Source: JABAQJ01 sp046327745 (GTDB lineage Bacteria; Gemmatimonadota; Gemmatimonadetes; Gemmatimonadales; Gemmatimonadaceae). From it: a DNA stretch of 64,000 bases. A model generated the notes under the pieces. It was not told the origin of the DNA, did no database searches, and worked only from the letters and a program-made list of their open reading frames with translations. Within the stretch, counting starts at the first letter, position 1, and the number at the start of each line of letters is the position of its first letter. Below, one piece after another: positions 16,600 to 24,996 of the stretch. The DNA lies in assembly GCA_046327745.1 (NCBI GenBank), contig JAXLXV010000025.1:39746-103745 (forward strand), read 5' to 3'. A program made the position numbers and the translations under genes.

Positions 16600-18432
16600 C
16601 TATCCGCGTTCCGTGGGAGCGAGTGGCGCTAAGTCTCCACGCTCCACCGCACGATCGGCGATCGCCGCCAGCCGGTCGTCCTGGTTCATCTTGAGCGCGC
16701 GGAGGTTCCGGCGTGTCCTTCGATACGCCATGTGGACGAACACCTTGGCACAGTCGATCTCCGCGGCCACGGCTTCGACATTTCCCTGTGCCTGCTCGAT
16801 CTCCGTCGTCACGCGGGAGAGCGTGGCCGTGGCGACGTAGATGTCCATCGCGGCGTTGGCCAGGCGCTCCTGAATGAACTGACGCTCGATGATCTTCTTG
16901 CCGTGTTTTCGCAGGGCCTTCTCGACCGCGCGCGCCAAGTCATACACCTGCTCGGCGATTAGCTCGGCCTCCTCTTCCAGCGCGGCGTGCACCTTCGTGA
17001 ACTCTGGCCGGTTCAGCGTGTTGGTCGCGCGCCCTGCCAGGTAGTTGCCGATGGCCCCGAGGGAGTGGATGGGATCCTGCAGGGCTTTGCCTAACGCCTT
17101 GAGGCGTTCGCCAGGCTGCTGCAATCCCATGAGGGCCACCAACGCGCGCAGGATTTCGTTCGTTCCCTCGAAAATGAGCATGATGCGCGAGTCACGGACG
17201 GCGCGCTCGTAGGGAAACTCCTTGGAGTAGCCGATGCCCCCCGCGATCTGCTGCGCTTCGTTGCTGGCCCGGTACGCTGCCTCCGATGCAAATACCTTGC
17301 AGGCCGCCGTCTCCAGCGAAAAGTCGATCCCGCCCTTGTCGACCATGGAGGCGGTCAGCATCCACGCCGCATCGGCGGCGTAGCACTCGGCAGCTGCAAT
17401 CGCAAACTTGCGTTTGAGCATCTCGAAGGACGCAATCGGCTTTCCGAACTGCTCGCGCTGCTTGGCGTAGTCCAGGGCTTCGTTCATGACCTTGCGCAGC
17501 CCACGGGCGGAACCCGCCGCCAACCCAAGACGCCCCGAGTTCAAGATCTCCAGCGCGATCTTGAATCCGTGCCCAACCTCGCCCAGCCGATTCTCCGCGG
17601 GCACCACCACCTGATCGAAGAAAATGGAGCGTGTGTCGCTCGCCTTGATGCCCATCTTCTCTTCGATCTTGCCGAGCGTGATTCCAGGCGTTGCGGCTTC
17701 GACAATGAATGCCGTCACGCGCTCCTTCGGTTTGCCGCCTTCTTGCACCGGGACCTTGGCAAAGACCGTCAACAAGCCGGCGTACCCGGCATTGGAGATC
17801 CAGATCTTCGTTCCATTCAGGACGTAGCTCTTTCCATCCGTGCTGGGCACGGCCGTCGTCTTCATGGCCTGGGCATCTGAACCCGATCCTGGCTCCGTCA
17901 GGCAGAACGCAGCGACGAGTTCTCCCGACGCGCAGCGCGGCAAGTAACGCTGCTTCTGCTCTTCGGTGCCAAATAGCACGATGCCCTTGCACCCGATGGA
18001 CTGATGCGCGCCGAAATACACGGCCAATGCAGGATCCGTGGCGCCGATCTCCCCGAAGACCCGATTGAACACAACAGAGGACGCGCCAAAGCCGCCGTAG
18101 GCCTCGGGAATATTCACTCCCATCAAGCCGAGTTCGTGCATCCCGTGGCGCACCTGGTCCGCGAATTTCCCGTCGTGGTCGTGCTTCTGCGCATCGACAT
18201 GTTCGCTGGCAAATGACCGGAACGAGTCCAGGACAAGCGCAAGCGATTCGCGATCCGCGTTGGAAAGGGTCGGAAAGGGAAAGACCAAGTCCTCACGGAT
18301 CTCTCCCAGAAACAGTCCCTTGGTGAAGGAGGGATTCTCATCGGGAAGCGCCAGATGCGGTTGCGCCGAGGAGTGCGTGGCAGCATCGGCGGCGGCAGAG
18401 GGCGCAGCGGCGGAGTGAGCGACGTCGGTCAT
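16600..18432 (-). CDS. Acyl-CoA dehydrogenase, very-long-chain (VLCAD) type
   Basis: A 610-residue FAD enzyme catalysing the first step of fatty acyl-CoA beta-oxidation. Start ATG 18432 is preferred over a longer frame whose first 55 residues are arginine-rich and unconserved. The catalytic core covers about 50-430, with FCLTEPGSGSDA for FAD/substrate binding, KIWISNAG, the arginine region REQFGKPIASFEMLK, IAGGIGYSKEFPYERAVRDSRI and the catalytic glutamate in LIFEGTNEI. A C-terminal extension of about 170 helical residues matches VLCAD/ACAD9-like proteins, which prefer long chains and associate with membranes. It faces away from paaA across a 328-nt gap. Confidence 0.93.
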   Translation of the reverse strand: MTDVAHSAAAPSAAADAATHSSAQPHLALPDENPSFTKGLFLGEIREDLVFPFPTLSNADRESLALVLDSFRSFASEHVDAQKHDHDGKFADQVRHGMHELGLMGVNIPEAYGGFGASSVVFNRVFGEIGATDPALAVYFGAHQSIGCKGIVLFGTEEQKQRYLPRCASGELVAAFCLTEPGSGSDAQAMKTTAVPSTDGKSYVLNGTKIWISNAGYAGLLTVFAKVPVQEGGKPKERVTAFIVEAATPGITLGKIEEKMGIKASDTRSIFFDQVVVPAENRLGEVGHGFKIALEILNSGRLGLAAGSARGLRKVMNEALDYAKQREQFGKPIASFEMLKRKFAIAAAECYAADAAWMLTASMVDKGGIDFSLETAACKVFASEAAYRASNEAQQIAGGIGYSKEFPYERAVRDSRIMLIFEGTNEILRALVALMGLQQPGERLKALGKALQDPIHSLGAIGNYLAGRATNTLNRPEFTKVHAALEEEAELIAEQVYDLARAVEKALRKHGKKIIERQFIQERLANAAMDIYVATATLSRVTTEIEQAQGNVEAVAAEIDCAKVFVHMAYRRTRRNLRALKMNQDDRLAAIADRAVERGDLAPLAPTERG

Positions 18433-18760
18433 GGCTGTGTCGTAGACGGTGGAACTGGGGCGTGCGGTAGCCGCGTCGTGACACCGGCCATCGGCGCCGA
18501 GCGGCCAATGAACGAAGGGCACGCGAAATATGTGTGTCAATCGTGCGACCCAAGGGCGTTCGGCGCGGCGTTCGTCCGGCCTTCGAGCGACCTGCATCCA
18601 ACCCCTGACGTGAAAACGGCTTAAGGGATCGTGGTTTCACTGCGTCGGTAGCTCGTCAACGCCCAACTCGCGTTAGATTGATACGGCAGATGCGGTGACG
18701 CGCCTTGCCGTGCGGCAACCGCCTGCTGAAGCAGTATTCAACCTTCGACGAGTGAGTCTC
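18433..18760. other. Divergent intergenic region, acyl-CoA dehydrogenase / paaA
   Basis: These 328 nt separate divergent starts and should hold both promoters. I see GTTAGATT at 18672-18679 (also before hppD) and a 14-nt palindrome at 18705-18718. Open frames here are short and arginine-rich, so no gene is called. Confidence 0.5.
18705..18718. promoter_or_regulatory. Palindrome upstream of paaA, candidate operator
   Basis: TTGCCG-TG-CGGCAA is a perfect palindrome with a 2-nt centre, ending 42 nt before the paaA ATG and 26 nt after the GTTAGATT element. Its placement near a likely transcription start suits a repressor site of TetR-like size. No regulator gene of that type is in the window. 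Confidence 0.35.
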
Positions 18761-19732
18761 ATGGAGCAGAAAACGTCTCCGTCGCAGGAAGACGACGCGC
18801 GAATGACCCAGTTCGAGGCGCGCATTGCCAAGGGCGAAGTGATCGAGCCCAAGGACTGGATGCCCGAGCGGTATCGCAAGCAACTGGTGCGCATGATGTC
18901 GCAGCACGCGCATTCGGAAATCGTCGGCATGCTGCCCGAGGGCAACTGGATCACGCGCGCGCCATCCCTGCGCCGCAAGATGTGCTTGATTGCCAAGGTT
19001 CAGGATGAGGGTGGGCACGGGCTCTACATCTACTGCGGCACCGAGACGTTAGGCGTCGATCGCGAGACGCTGGTGGACCAATTGCTCACCGGCGTGGCCA
19101 AGTACTCCAGCATCTTCAATTACCCGACGCTCACCTGGGCGGACATCGGTGTGATTGGCTGGCTGGTGGATGGCGCAGCGATCGTGAACCAGACGATGCT
19201 GGCCAAGAGTTCGTATGGCCCATACGCGCGCGCCATGATCCGCATCTGCAAGGAAGAGAATTTCCACAAGCGCCAAGGCTACGAGTCGTGCGCGGTGCTG
19301 GCCCGCGGCACGCCCGAGCAAAAGGCCATGGTGCAGGACGCGGTGAATCGCTGGTGGTGGCCCTCCCTGATGATGTTTGGTCCTTCCGACAAGGACTCGC
19401 CGAATTCGGCGGAGCTGATTCGTTGGGGGGTGAAGCGAAAGGGCAACGACGAACTGCGGCAGCGTTTCGTGAACCTGACGGTGCCACAGGCCAAGGCGAT
19501 TGACCTGACGCTCCCGGATCCGGCGCTCACCTACGATGAGGCCACCGAGAACTGGAATTTCGGGGCGATCAACTGGGACGAGTTCTGGCGGGTGGTCAAG
19601 GGCGACGGACCCTGCAACCGCGAGCGTCTCGCGGCCAGGCGTCAGGCCCACGAAGAAGGGCAGTGGGTCCGCGAGGCCGCCGAAGCATATGCGGCCAAGC
19701 AGGCCGCGCGTGCTCGCGGAGCAGCCGCCTAA
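18761..19732 (+). CDS. paaA: Phenylacetyl-CoA epoxidase subunit A (catalytic)
   Basis: A 323-residue diiron oxygenase subunit. With PaaB, PaaC and PaaD (plus reductase PaaE) it epoxidises the ring of phenylacetyl-CoA, the committing step of aerobic phenylacetate degradation. Conserved segments include PKDWMPERYRKQLVRMMSQHAHSE, KVQDEGGHGLY with the Glu/His diiron ligands, CKEENFHKRQGYE with the second ligand set, and NRWWWPSLMMFGP. Length matches the family. Its stop TAA sits in a GCCTAACG octamer. A 135-nt gap with a hairpin separates it from paaB, which is unusual because paaB, C and D overlap or abut. Confidence 0.97.
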   Translation: MEQKTSPSQEDDARMTQFEARIAKGEVIEPKDWMPERYRKQLVRMMSQHAHSEIVGMLPEGNWITRAPSLRRKMCLIAKVQDEGGHGLYIYCGTETLGVDRETLVDQLLTGVAKYSSIFNYPTLTWADIGVIGWLVDGAAIVNQTMLAKSSYGPYARAMIRICKEENFHKRQGYESCAVLARGTPEQKAMVQDAVNRWWWPSLMMFGPSDKDSPNSAELIRWGVKRKGNDELRQRFVNLTVPQAKAIDLTLPDPALTYDEATENWNFGAINWDEFWRVVKGDGPCNRERLAARRQAHEEGQWVREAAEAYAAKQAARARGAAA

Positions 19733-19747
19733 CGCATGCTGTGAGCT

Positions 19748-19774
19748 CACGCCGCGATCTCGTCGCGCGGCGTG
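19748..19774 (+). other. Intercistronic hairpin between paaA and paaB
   Basis: CACGCCGCG (19748-19756) pairs perfectly with CGCGGCGTG (19766-19774) around a 9-nt loop, 15 nt after the paaA stop. No T-run follows, so it more likely stabilises the paaA message or tunes paaA expression relative to paaBCD than terminates fully. Confidence 0.45.
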
Positions 19775-19867
19775 GCGTCGGTCTGGTCAGTTCCCGTGTT
19801 CGTCGTCGCGCCGGTGCTGTCAGTCTCCAATCTCTGCAGTTCCACTCCTTTCCCCAGATCCCGTCCC

Positions 19868-20152
19868 ATGCCCGACACTCAATGGCCCCTCTGGGAGGTC
19901 TTCGTCCAGGAAGAGCAAGGTGAACCACACGCCCACGCAGGAAGCGTCCACGCGGTCGACGCTGAACAGGCGCTGCAGAACGCACGCGACGTGTATGGCC
20001 GGCGTGGGGCGCTGTCGATGTGGGTCATGCCGGCCACCGAGATCACAGCCACCTCACCGAGTGACGCAGGGCCATTTTTCGATCCGGCGGACGACAAGGT
20101 CTACCGCCATCCCCAGTTCTACAAGACGCCGCGTGGCGTGAAGGTGTTCTAG
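19868..20152 (+). CDS. paaB: Phenylacetyl-CoA epoxidase subunit B
   Basis: A 94-residue small subunit of the phenylacetyl-CoA epoxidase, thought to organise PaaAC heterodimers into the larger complex. The family signature is clear: WPLWEVFVQEEQGEPHAHAGSVHA at the N terminus, then ALQNARDVYGRRG, and the C-terminal YRHPQFYKTPRGVK. ATG 19868 gives the standard length. Its TAG stop overlaps the GTG start of paaC by 1 nt, indicating translational coupling. Confidence 0.96.
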   Translation: MPDTQWPLWEVFVQEEQGEPHAHAGSVHAVDAEQALQNARDVYGRRGALSMWVMPATEITATSPSDAGPFFDPADDKVYRHPQFYKTPRGVKVF

Positions 20153-20910
20153 TGCGCGACGACACCGACCTGTTCGAATATCTCCTGCGACTGGGTGACG
20201 ACCGGCTGGTGCTGGGTCACCGGCTGTCGCAGTGGTGCGGCCACGCCCCGATTCTCGAGGAAGACATCGCGCTGGCCAACATTTCCCTCGACCTAATTGG
20301 CGAGGCCAACTTATTGTTGCAGTTGGCGGGAAAGGTTGAGGATGCCGGACGCGACCAAGACGCGTTGGCGTATTTCCGCGAAGCCGTGCAGTACCGCAAC
20401 GCCCTGATCGCCGAACTGCCGCCCGGAGACTTCGCGTTCACCATTGTCCGGCAGCTGCTGGTGTCCGTCCACAGCGTGCTGCTGCTGGAGAAGCTGTCAC
20501 AGGTCACGCACGAGGATTTGGCGGGCATCGCTGCCAAGGCGCTGAAGGAAGCGCGCTATCACGTCCGTCATAGCGTCGACTGGGTGGTCAAGCTCGGAGA
20601 CGGCACCGAAGAGTCGCACCGCCGAGCACAGGTGGCGCTCGACGATCTGTGGCGCTACACCGGCGAGCTGTTCGAGCACGACGCCGTGGAGCAGCGGCTC
20701 GTTGGTCGTCAGTTGGCGGTCGATGCCTCAGCACTACGCGACGCCTGGCGTACCCAGGTCGCAGCGGTTGTCGAGCGGGCAACGTTGAAGCTGCCGGCCG
20801 ACGCGTTCATGCAGACCGGCGGTCGGAGCGGTCGACACACCGAGCACTTGGGACACATGCTGGCGGAGATGCAGATCGTCGCGCGATCGTTCCCAGGGGC
20901 ACAGTGGTAG
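20152..20910 (+). CDS. paaC: Phenylacetyl-CoA epoxidase subunit C
   Basis: A 252-residue ferritin-like structural partner of PaaA that lacks catalytic iron. It starts at GTG 20152 inside the paaB stop (TAGTG). Typical features are LGDDRLVLGHRLSQWCGHAPILEEDIALANI and DLIGEANLL at the N terminus and EARYHVRHSVDWVVKLGDGTEESH in the middle; the C terminus ends GGRSGRHTEHLGHMLAEMQ, a PaaC hallmark. It overlaps paaD by 7 nt. Confidence 0.96.
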   Translation: MRDDTDLFEYLLRLGDDRLVLGHRLSQWCGHAPILEEDIALANISLDLIGEANLLLQLAGKVEDAGRDQDALAYFREAVQYRNALIAELPPGDFAFTIVRQLLVSVHSVLLLEKLSQVTHEDLAGIAAKALKEARYHVRHSVDWVVKLGDGTEESHRRAQVALDDLWRYTGELFEHDAVEQRLVGRQLAVDASALRDAWRTQVAAVVERATLKLPADAFMQTGGRSGRHTEHLGHMLAEMQIVARSFPGAQW

Positions 20911-21419
20911 CTCATCCCCTCGCGGTCGGGGATCTCTGGCTCGCCATGCAGCAGGTGGCGGACCCCGAGATCCCCGTCATCAGCGTGGTGGACCTTGGCG
21001 TGGTACGCGACGTCCGCGTCCTCGCCGACAACGCGGTGGAGGTCGACATCACGCCGACGTACTCGGGGTGCCCGGCCATGAAGGAGATGGAGCAGGGGGT
21101 GGTAGAGGCTCTGCAACGCGCCGGGGCGACGCGCGTGCAAGTGCGCATGGTGTTTTCTCCGGCGTGGACCACCGACTGGATCGCCCCTGACGCCCGTGAA
21201 CGATTGCGGCAGTACGGGATCGCCCCGCCGCAGTCGCAGCGCCGGCCAGAAGACGGCGGGGCCTTGATCCCCTTGCGACGTGCCACTCAGAACGTGCCGT
21301 GCCCGTTCTGTGGCTCACTCAGAACGGAGGAGCGGAGCCACTTTGGTTCGACCTCGTGCAAGTCTCTGCATGTCTGCGGAGATTGCCGGCAACCGTTCGA
21401 GCACTTCAAGGCGATCTAG
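20904..21419 (+). CDS. paaD: Phenylacetyl-CoA epoxidase maturation protein PaaD
   Basis: A 171-residue MIP18/DUF59-family protein, also named PaaJ, needed for active epoxidase and probably for Fe-S or metal-centre assembly. It starts at GTG 20904, overlapping paaC by 7 nt; the longer open frame inside paaC is not coding-like. The DUF59 domain is VADPEIPVISVVDLGVVRDV through YSGCPAMKEM, with the conserved cysteine. The C-terminal zinc-ribbon part carries four cysteines, CPFC and CGDC, ending RQPFEHFKAI as in known PaaD proteins. PaaE, the flavin/2Fe-2S reductase that usually follows, is not present: the next gene is an unrelated cyclotransferase. Confidence 0.94.
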   Translation: MVAHPLAVGDLWLAMQQVADPEIPVISVVDLGVVRDVRVLADNAVEVDITPTYSGCPAMKEMEQGVVEALQRAGATRVQVRMVFSPAWTTDWIAPDARERLRQYGIAPPQSQRRPEDGGALIPLRRATQNVPCPFCGSLRTEERSHFGSTSCKSLHVCGDCRQPFEHFKAI

Positions 21420-21437
21420 CGCAGCCGCTGTCGTCCG

Positions 21438-21791
21438 ATGCCGCTGCTGTTCTCCTACGGGACGTTACGCCAGGCGTCGGTGCAGTTGGAGCTGTTCGGT
21501 CGTCAGCTGTCTGGCGGCCCCGACGACTTGTTAGGCTACGAGCGGTCCATGATCACGGTCGCCGACGCGGCGTTCGCACAAACGAGTGGATCCGCCCAGC
21601 ATGCCATGCTACGGCCCAGCCCCGATCCCGACGCCAGGGTCCCCGGAATGGCGCTGGAAGTGACGGATCAGGAGCTGGCCATCGCCGACCGCTACGAGCC
21701 CGTGGAATACCGGCGAGTGGTGGCGAATCTTGCTTCAGGGCGCCAAGCCTGGGTGTATGTGGCCGCGAAGCCGCGGACGTCAGATTCCTGA
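21438..21791 (+). CDS. Gamma-glutamylcyclotransferase-like (AIG2 family) protein
   Basis: A 117-residue cytoplasmic protein with the AIG2/GGCT fold. The substrate-binding loop motif FSYGTLRQ opens the protein, and the catalytic-type glutamate lies in ADRYEPVEYRR. The closing strands RQAWVYVAA are typical. Members form 5-oxoproline from gamma-glutamyl amines or peptides, but many bacterial ones have no assigned substrate. It starts 18 nt after paaD and is probably co-transcribed with it, although no link to phenylacetate metabolism is known to me. Confidence 0.88.
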   Translation: MPLLFSYGTLRQASVQLELFGRQLSGGPDDLLGYERSMITVADAAFAQTSGSAQHAMLRPSPDPDARVPGMALEVTDQELAIADRYEPVEYRRVVANLASGRQAWVYVAAKPRTSDS

Positions 21792-21871
21792 AGGCAACGG
21801 ATTGCGCAAACCGCCGCGCGACCAGTAGTCATTGATCGAATGACTGGATCCGTACACTCACGCCGAGGGTG

Positions 21872-22117
21872 ATGAACATGCCACGACTCCCCAGCAAGGC
21901 CGGCAAGAAGGTGAAAGGCGCCGCGCGACGCGTCTATGAAAAGGCGGAAACGAGCGTCATGGCCTCCGTTGGCCGAAAGGCTGTTCGGGCGAAGGTGAAA
22001 GAGGCCGGCATCGTCGGAAAGAAGGCGGCCAAGGCCGCGCTCATTTCGGGGGCCATCGCGGCCGCCAGCGTGGTGGTGAAGGAGATCAGGAAGCGACGGA
22101 AGCTGCGCGAAGGGTAA
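21872..22117 (+). CDS. Small Lys/Ala-rich basic protein
   Basis: About 81 residues, starting at ATG 21872 (GTG 21869 and ATG 21878 are alternatives) after a GAGGGTG Shine-Dalgarno. It is strongly basic, with runs such as KAGKKVKGAARR, GKKAAKAAL and KEIRKRRKLREG, and one hydrophobic stretch near 57-70 (ALISGAIAAASVVV). The composition resembles small nucleic-acid-binding or histone-H1-like proteins, but the hydrophobic segment would also allow peripheral or membrane association. I do not recognise a family. It converges on the histidine kinase gene across a 20-nt gap. Confidence 0.6.
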   Translation: MNMPRLPSKAGKKVKGAARRVYEKAETSVMASVGRKAVRAKVKEAGIVGKKAAKAALISGAIAAASVVVKEIRKRRKLREG

Positions 22118-22137
22118 GTCGGTCGCGCGCCGAGCGG

Positions 22138-23922
22138 TCATGGGCGATCGGCGGGGAGCGTGAAGTAGAACGTCGTCCCCTCGCCCGGTCGCGACTCGAA
22201 CCAGATTCGCCCGTGATGGCGCTCCACTATCCGGCGTGCCAGGGCGAGTCCGATGCCGCTTCCGGGATACTCGGCCACACTGTGTAGGCGCTGGAACAGC
22301 TGAAATACGCGCTCTGAATGCTCGGGGGCAATCCCGATACCGTTGTCGCTGACGGCAAAGCGCCAGGTGCTGCCCATGCGTTCCGCCGACAGGTGTATCA
22401 CCGGCGCGCGATCGGCCGAGCGGAACTTGAGGGCGTTGCTCAGCAGATTCTGAATGAGCTGACCGAACAATGTCTCGTTGGCGGATACCACGGGGAGTGC
22501 GCCGACCTGCACGATCGCACCGGCGTCCCGGATCGCATCGCGCAACCGCGTCTCCAGCACATCGCGAAGGACGGTGGCCGTGTCGGTGGGTGCGAGTGGC
22601 ACCTGGCCTTGCCCCACGCGCGAAACTTTCAGCAGGTCGCGAATCAGCCGCTGCATCCGGCGCGCGCCGTCCGCCGCATGGTGAATGTACGTGCGGGCCT
22701 TTTCGTCCAGCTGGTCCTTGTAGCGCTGTTCGAGGAGTTCGGTGAAGCTGGCGACCGCGCGCAATGGCTCTTGGAGGTCATGCGAGGCGACGTAGGCGAA
22801 TTGCTCTAATTCGGCGTTGGATCGCCGGAGTTCATGCTCGAACATCTTGCGCTGGCTGATGTCCACCACTGAGGCGAGGACGAAAATCCCATCGGCGGTG
22901 GCGATCGGATTGAGGCCGATCTCCAGTGGCACTTCGGAACCGTCGCGACGTCGTCCGTACAGGTCGCGACCCGTTCCCATGGCGCGACGCTTGGGTTCCG
23001 CGTAGAACTCGGCGCGCAGCCCGGCGTGCCCGGCACGCATGGCATCCGGCACGAGAATCTCGATCGGCTGGCCAATCAGGTCCTCACGGCGGTAGTCAAA
23101 GAGGCGTTCGGTTTCCTTGTTCACCAGCAGGATTGTTCCGCTGGCATCCAGCATCACCATCCCGCTCGGGGAAGCTTCAACCGCCAGCTGAAACCGCTCC
23201 TCCGCAGCGCGGCGCTCGCTGATGTCGATGACAACCGCCAGAACCACGAACTCCTGCTGCGACCGGATCGGCGTGAGGCCCACTTCCACCGGGATGCGGC
23301 TCCCGTCCTTTCGCACGCCAAAGAGTTCGCGGCCCGCTCCCATCATCCGCTTGGTGGGCGCGTGCGCAAAGGCCGCGCGCAGCCGATCATGGCCATCGCG
23401 GCGATTTGGCGGGACGAGCAAGTCCACGGGTCGGCCCGCCAGTTCTCCTTTTTCGTAGCCAAAGAGGCGTTCGGACTCTGGATTGGCGAAGGTGATGATG
23501 CCTGCCTCGTTGATGAGGAGCATTCCGCTCGGCGCGGAGGTGATGGCCAGCTCGAGCCGCTCGTCCACGGCGTCACGGTTGGCGGCCATCTCCTCACGGA
23601 CGCGTCCGAGTTCCTTGCGCAGTTCGGCCTCGGCGGCTTCGTGGGCGTCTGTCGTGGCCCGCAGCACGCCCGTCCTGCTGCTGAACGCTCGATGCAGTTC
23701 CTGGATGGCGTCACCCAAGTCCGCGAGATCGTTGGACAGCGACGCCGGAGCAACCCAGACCCCCGGGGCATCGAGCTCGCGCGTGGCGCGGGCCAGGGCG
23801 CGTATCTGACGCGACCGTCGCCACCCATGGGCGATGGCCAGCCCCAAGGCTACGACGGCAGCCATTAGCAGGGCTTCCAACGATCGGTCCGACAGAGTCG
23901 CGGCGAGAAGTGGCCGCACCAT
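22138..23922 (-). CDS. Membrane PAS-domain sensor histidine kinase
   Basis: A 594-residue sensor kinase. ATG 23922 follows a GAGGAG ribosome site; an extra 26 residues in the longer frame are unlikely. One transmembrane helix lies at about 16-34, a coiled region at 90-120, then two closely similar PAS domains at about 121-235 and 242-356. These share motifs such as ITSAPSGM/VEASPSGM, ERLF-Y and GRE/D-L-G-R-DGS, pointing to internal duplication. The HisKA domain carries phosphoacceptor H381 in ASHDLQEP, and the HATPase domain has NLLSNALKF, DNGIGI and GSGIGLALARRI. No response regulator gene is adjacent, so its partner is unknown. Confidence 0.93.
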   Translation of the reverse strand: MVRPLLAATLSDRSLEALLMAAVVALGLAIAHGWRRSRQIRALARATRELDAPGVWVAPASLSNDLADLGDAIQELHRAFSSRTGVLRATTDAHEAAEAELRKELGRVREEMAANRDAVDERLELAITSAPSGMLLINEAGIITFANPESERLFGYEKGELAGRPVDLLVPPNRRDGHDRLRAAFAHAPTKRMMGAGRELFGVRKDGSRIPVEVGLTPIRSQQEFVVLAVVIDISERRAAEERFQLAVEASPSGMVMLDASGTILLVNKETERLFDYRREDLIGQPIEILVPDAMRAGHAGLRAEFYAEPKRRAMGTGRDLYGRRRDGSEVPLEIGLNPIATADGIFVLASVVDISQRKMFEHELRRSNAELEQFAYVASHDLQEPLRAVASFTELLEQRYKDQLDEKARTYIHHAADGARRMQRLIRDLLKVSRVGQGQVPLAPTDTATVLRDVLETRLRDAIRDAGAIVQVGALPVVSANETLFGQLIQNLLSNALKFRSADRAPVIHLSAERMGSTWRFAVSDNGIGIAPEHSERVFQLFQRLHSVAEYPGSGIGLALARRIVERHHGRIWFESRPGEGTTFYFTLPADRP

Positions 23923-24091
23923 GGACGCTCCTCGGCGCAGGAAGGCGTACGGCGTTCCGCGTTCGCTGGAACCGTACCACAGCGCACGTCCGCGGAGCAA
24001 GTCGCCGTTACGTCATGCACTCACTCAACACGACCCGCTGGTTTGCGGTCGACGACTCCACGACATCGTGATGGCCCGGCGCCGGACGTGG

Positions 24092-24898
24092 CTACTGGCA
24101 GGAGTAGTTGAGCGTCACTTGGCCCGTGTGCGAACCCGTGGCATCCCCATGCAGCTGCCCGCTGCGAAAGCCGCTCGAGCAGATCAGAGCGGGGACTAAT
24201 GGCACTGGCGTGGACACCGCCACGTCCAAGTCGTAGGGGTCGGGGCCAAGGTAGGTCAGCCCAACCGTTCCCGTCATGGTCAGCTGCGCGGGAAGGTACA
24301 GGACACCATCGGCGGCGTGCCCAGAGGTGTCTGTCAAAGCGATCGTTAGGTTCCGCACTCGGTCGATCTCCGTGGTACCGACCGATGAACTAGCGATCTC
24401 GTGCTCCGTGGTATGCTGTTCGACGGTGACGAGGTTGGCCGTGGTCGCGCGAACGGTGACCGTGCCGTTCAGCGTGGTAACGATTCCGCCGCCGGGAAGC
24501 GTGAACGTGCGCTTCAGGTTGTTGTAGGTGACCTTGGCCGAATAGCCGCCGCCCTGATCTTCGATGCGTATCGAGCCCGAATATGATGTGGCCAGCGTGC
24601 CACCGGTCCCACAGCTGGACGCTCCATAGGTCAACGTCAGGTCATGCGGCACGTGGGCGGCGTTGTAGGTCGTCGCGCTGCTGTCCGCTCTGCACAGGGT
24701 GATGTCGAAGAGCAGGAGGGGAAGGCCGAGTTTGGACAGGTTCGTTGCCAGGCCGGCGTCGCTGTAATCGTGGGGCACAAAGGCCAGTTCTGTGCCCAGC
24801 AGGTTCTGGACGTTGATCTGGTCGGAGTCGACAGAAGTCGCCGAACTGCACGCCGCGGTGACGGCGAGGAGCGCGCCTGCGATCAGTCCCTTTCCCAC
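24092..24898 (-). CDS. Lipoprotein of unknown function
   Basis: About 268 residues from GTG 24898, preceded by GGTGAGG; the frame upstream of this point lacks coding character. The N terminus is a lipoprotein signal (LAVTAACSS). The mature protein is rich in Thr, Ser and beta strands, with a pair of cysteines in TLCRAD and SSCGTG and another pair near the C terminus (ICSSGF, NYSCQ). I recognise no domain. It lies 98 nt downstream of the PQQ-like propeller gene on the same strand and may be co-expressed. An envelope location is the only inference I would make. Confidence 0.7.
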   Translation of the reverse strand: MGKGLIAGALLAVTAACSSATSVDSDQINVQNLLGTELAFVPHDYSDAGLATNLSKLGLPLLLFDITLCRADSSATTYNAAHVPHDLTLTYGASSCGTGGTLATSYSGSIRIEDQGGGYSAKVTYNNLKRTFTLPGGGIVTTLNGTVTVRATTANLVTVEQHTTEHEIASSSVGTTEIDRVRNLTIALTDTSGHAADGVLYLPAQLTMTGTVGLTYLGPDPYDLDVAVSTPVPLVPALICSSGFRSGQLHGDATGSHTGQVTLNYSCQ

Positions 24899-24996
24899 CC
24901 AAGCCTCACCATAAGAGTCCGTTGCAGAATCGCAGGCGCAACGCACTCCCGCAAGGTGACGCGGATGCGATGGGCGGGTTCGTGCTCTGGGACGGA

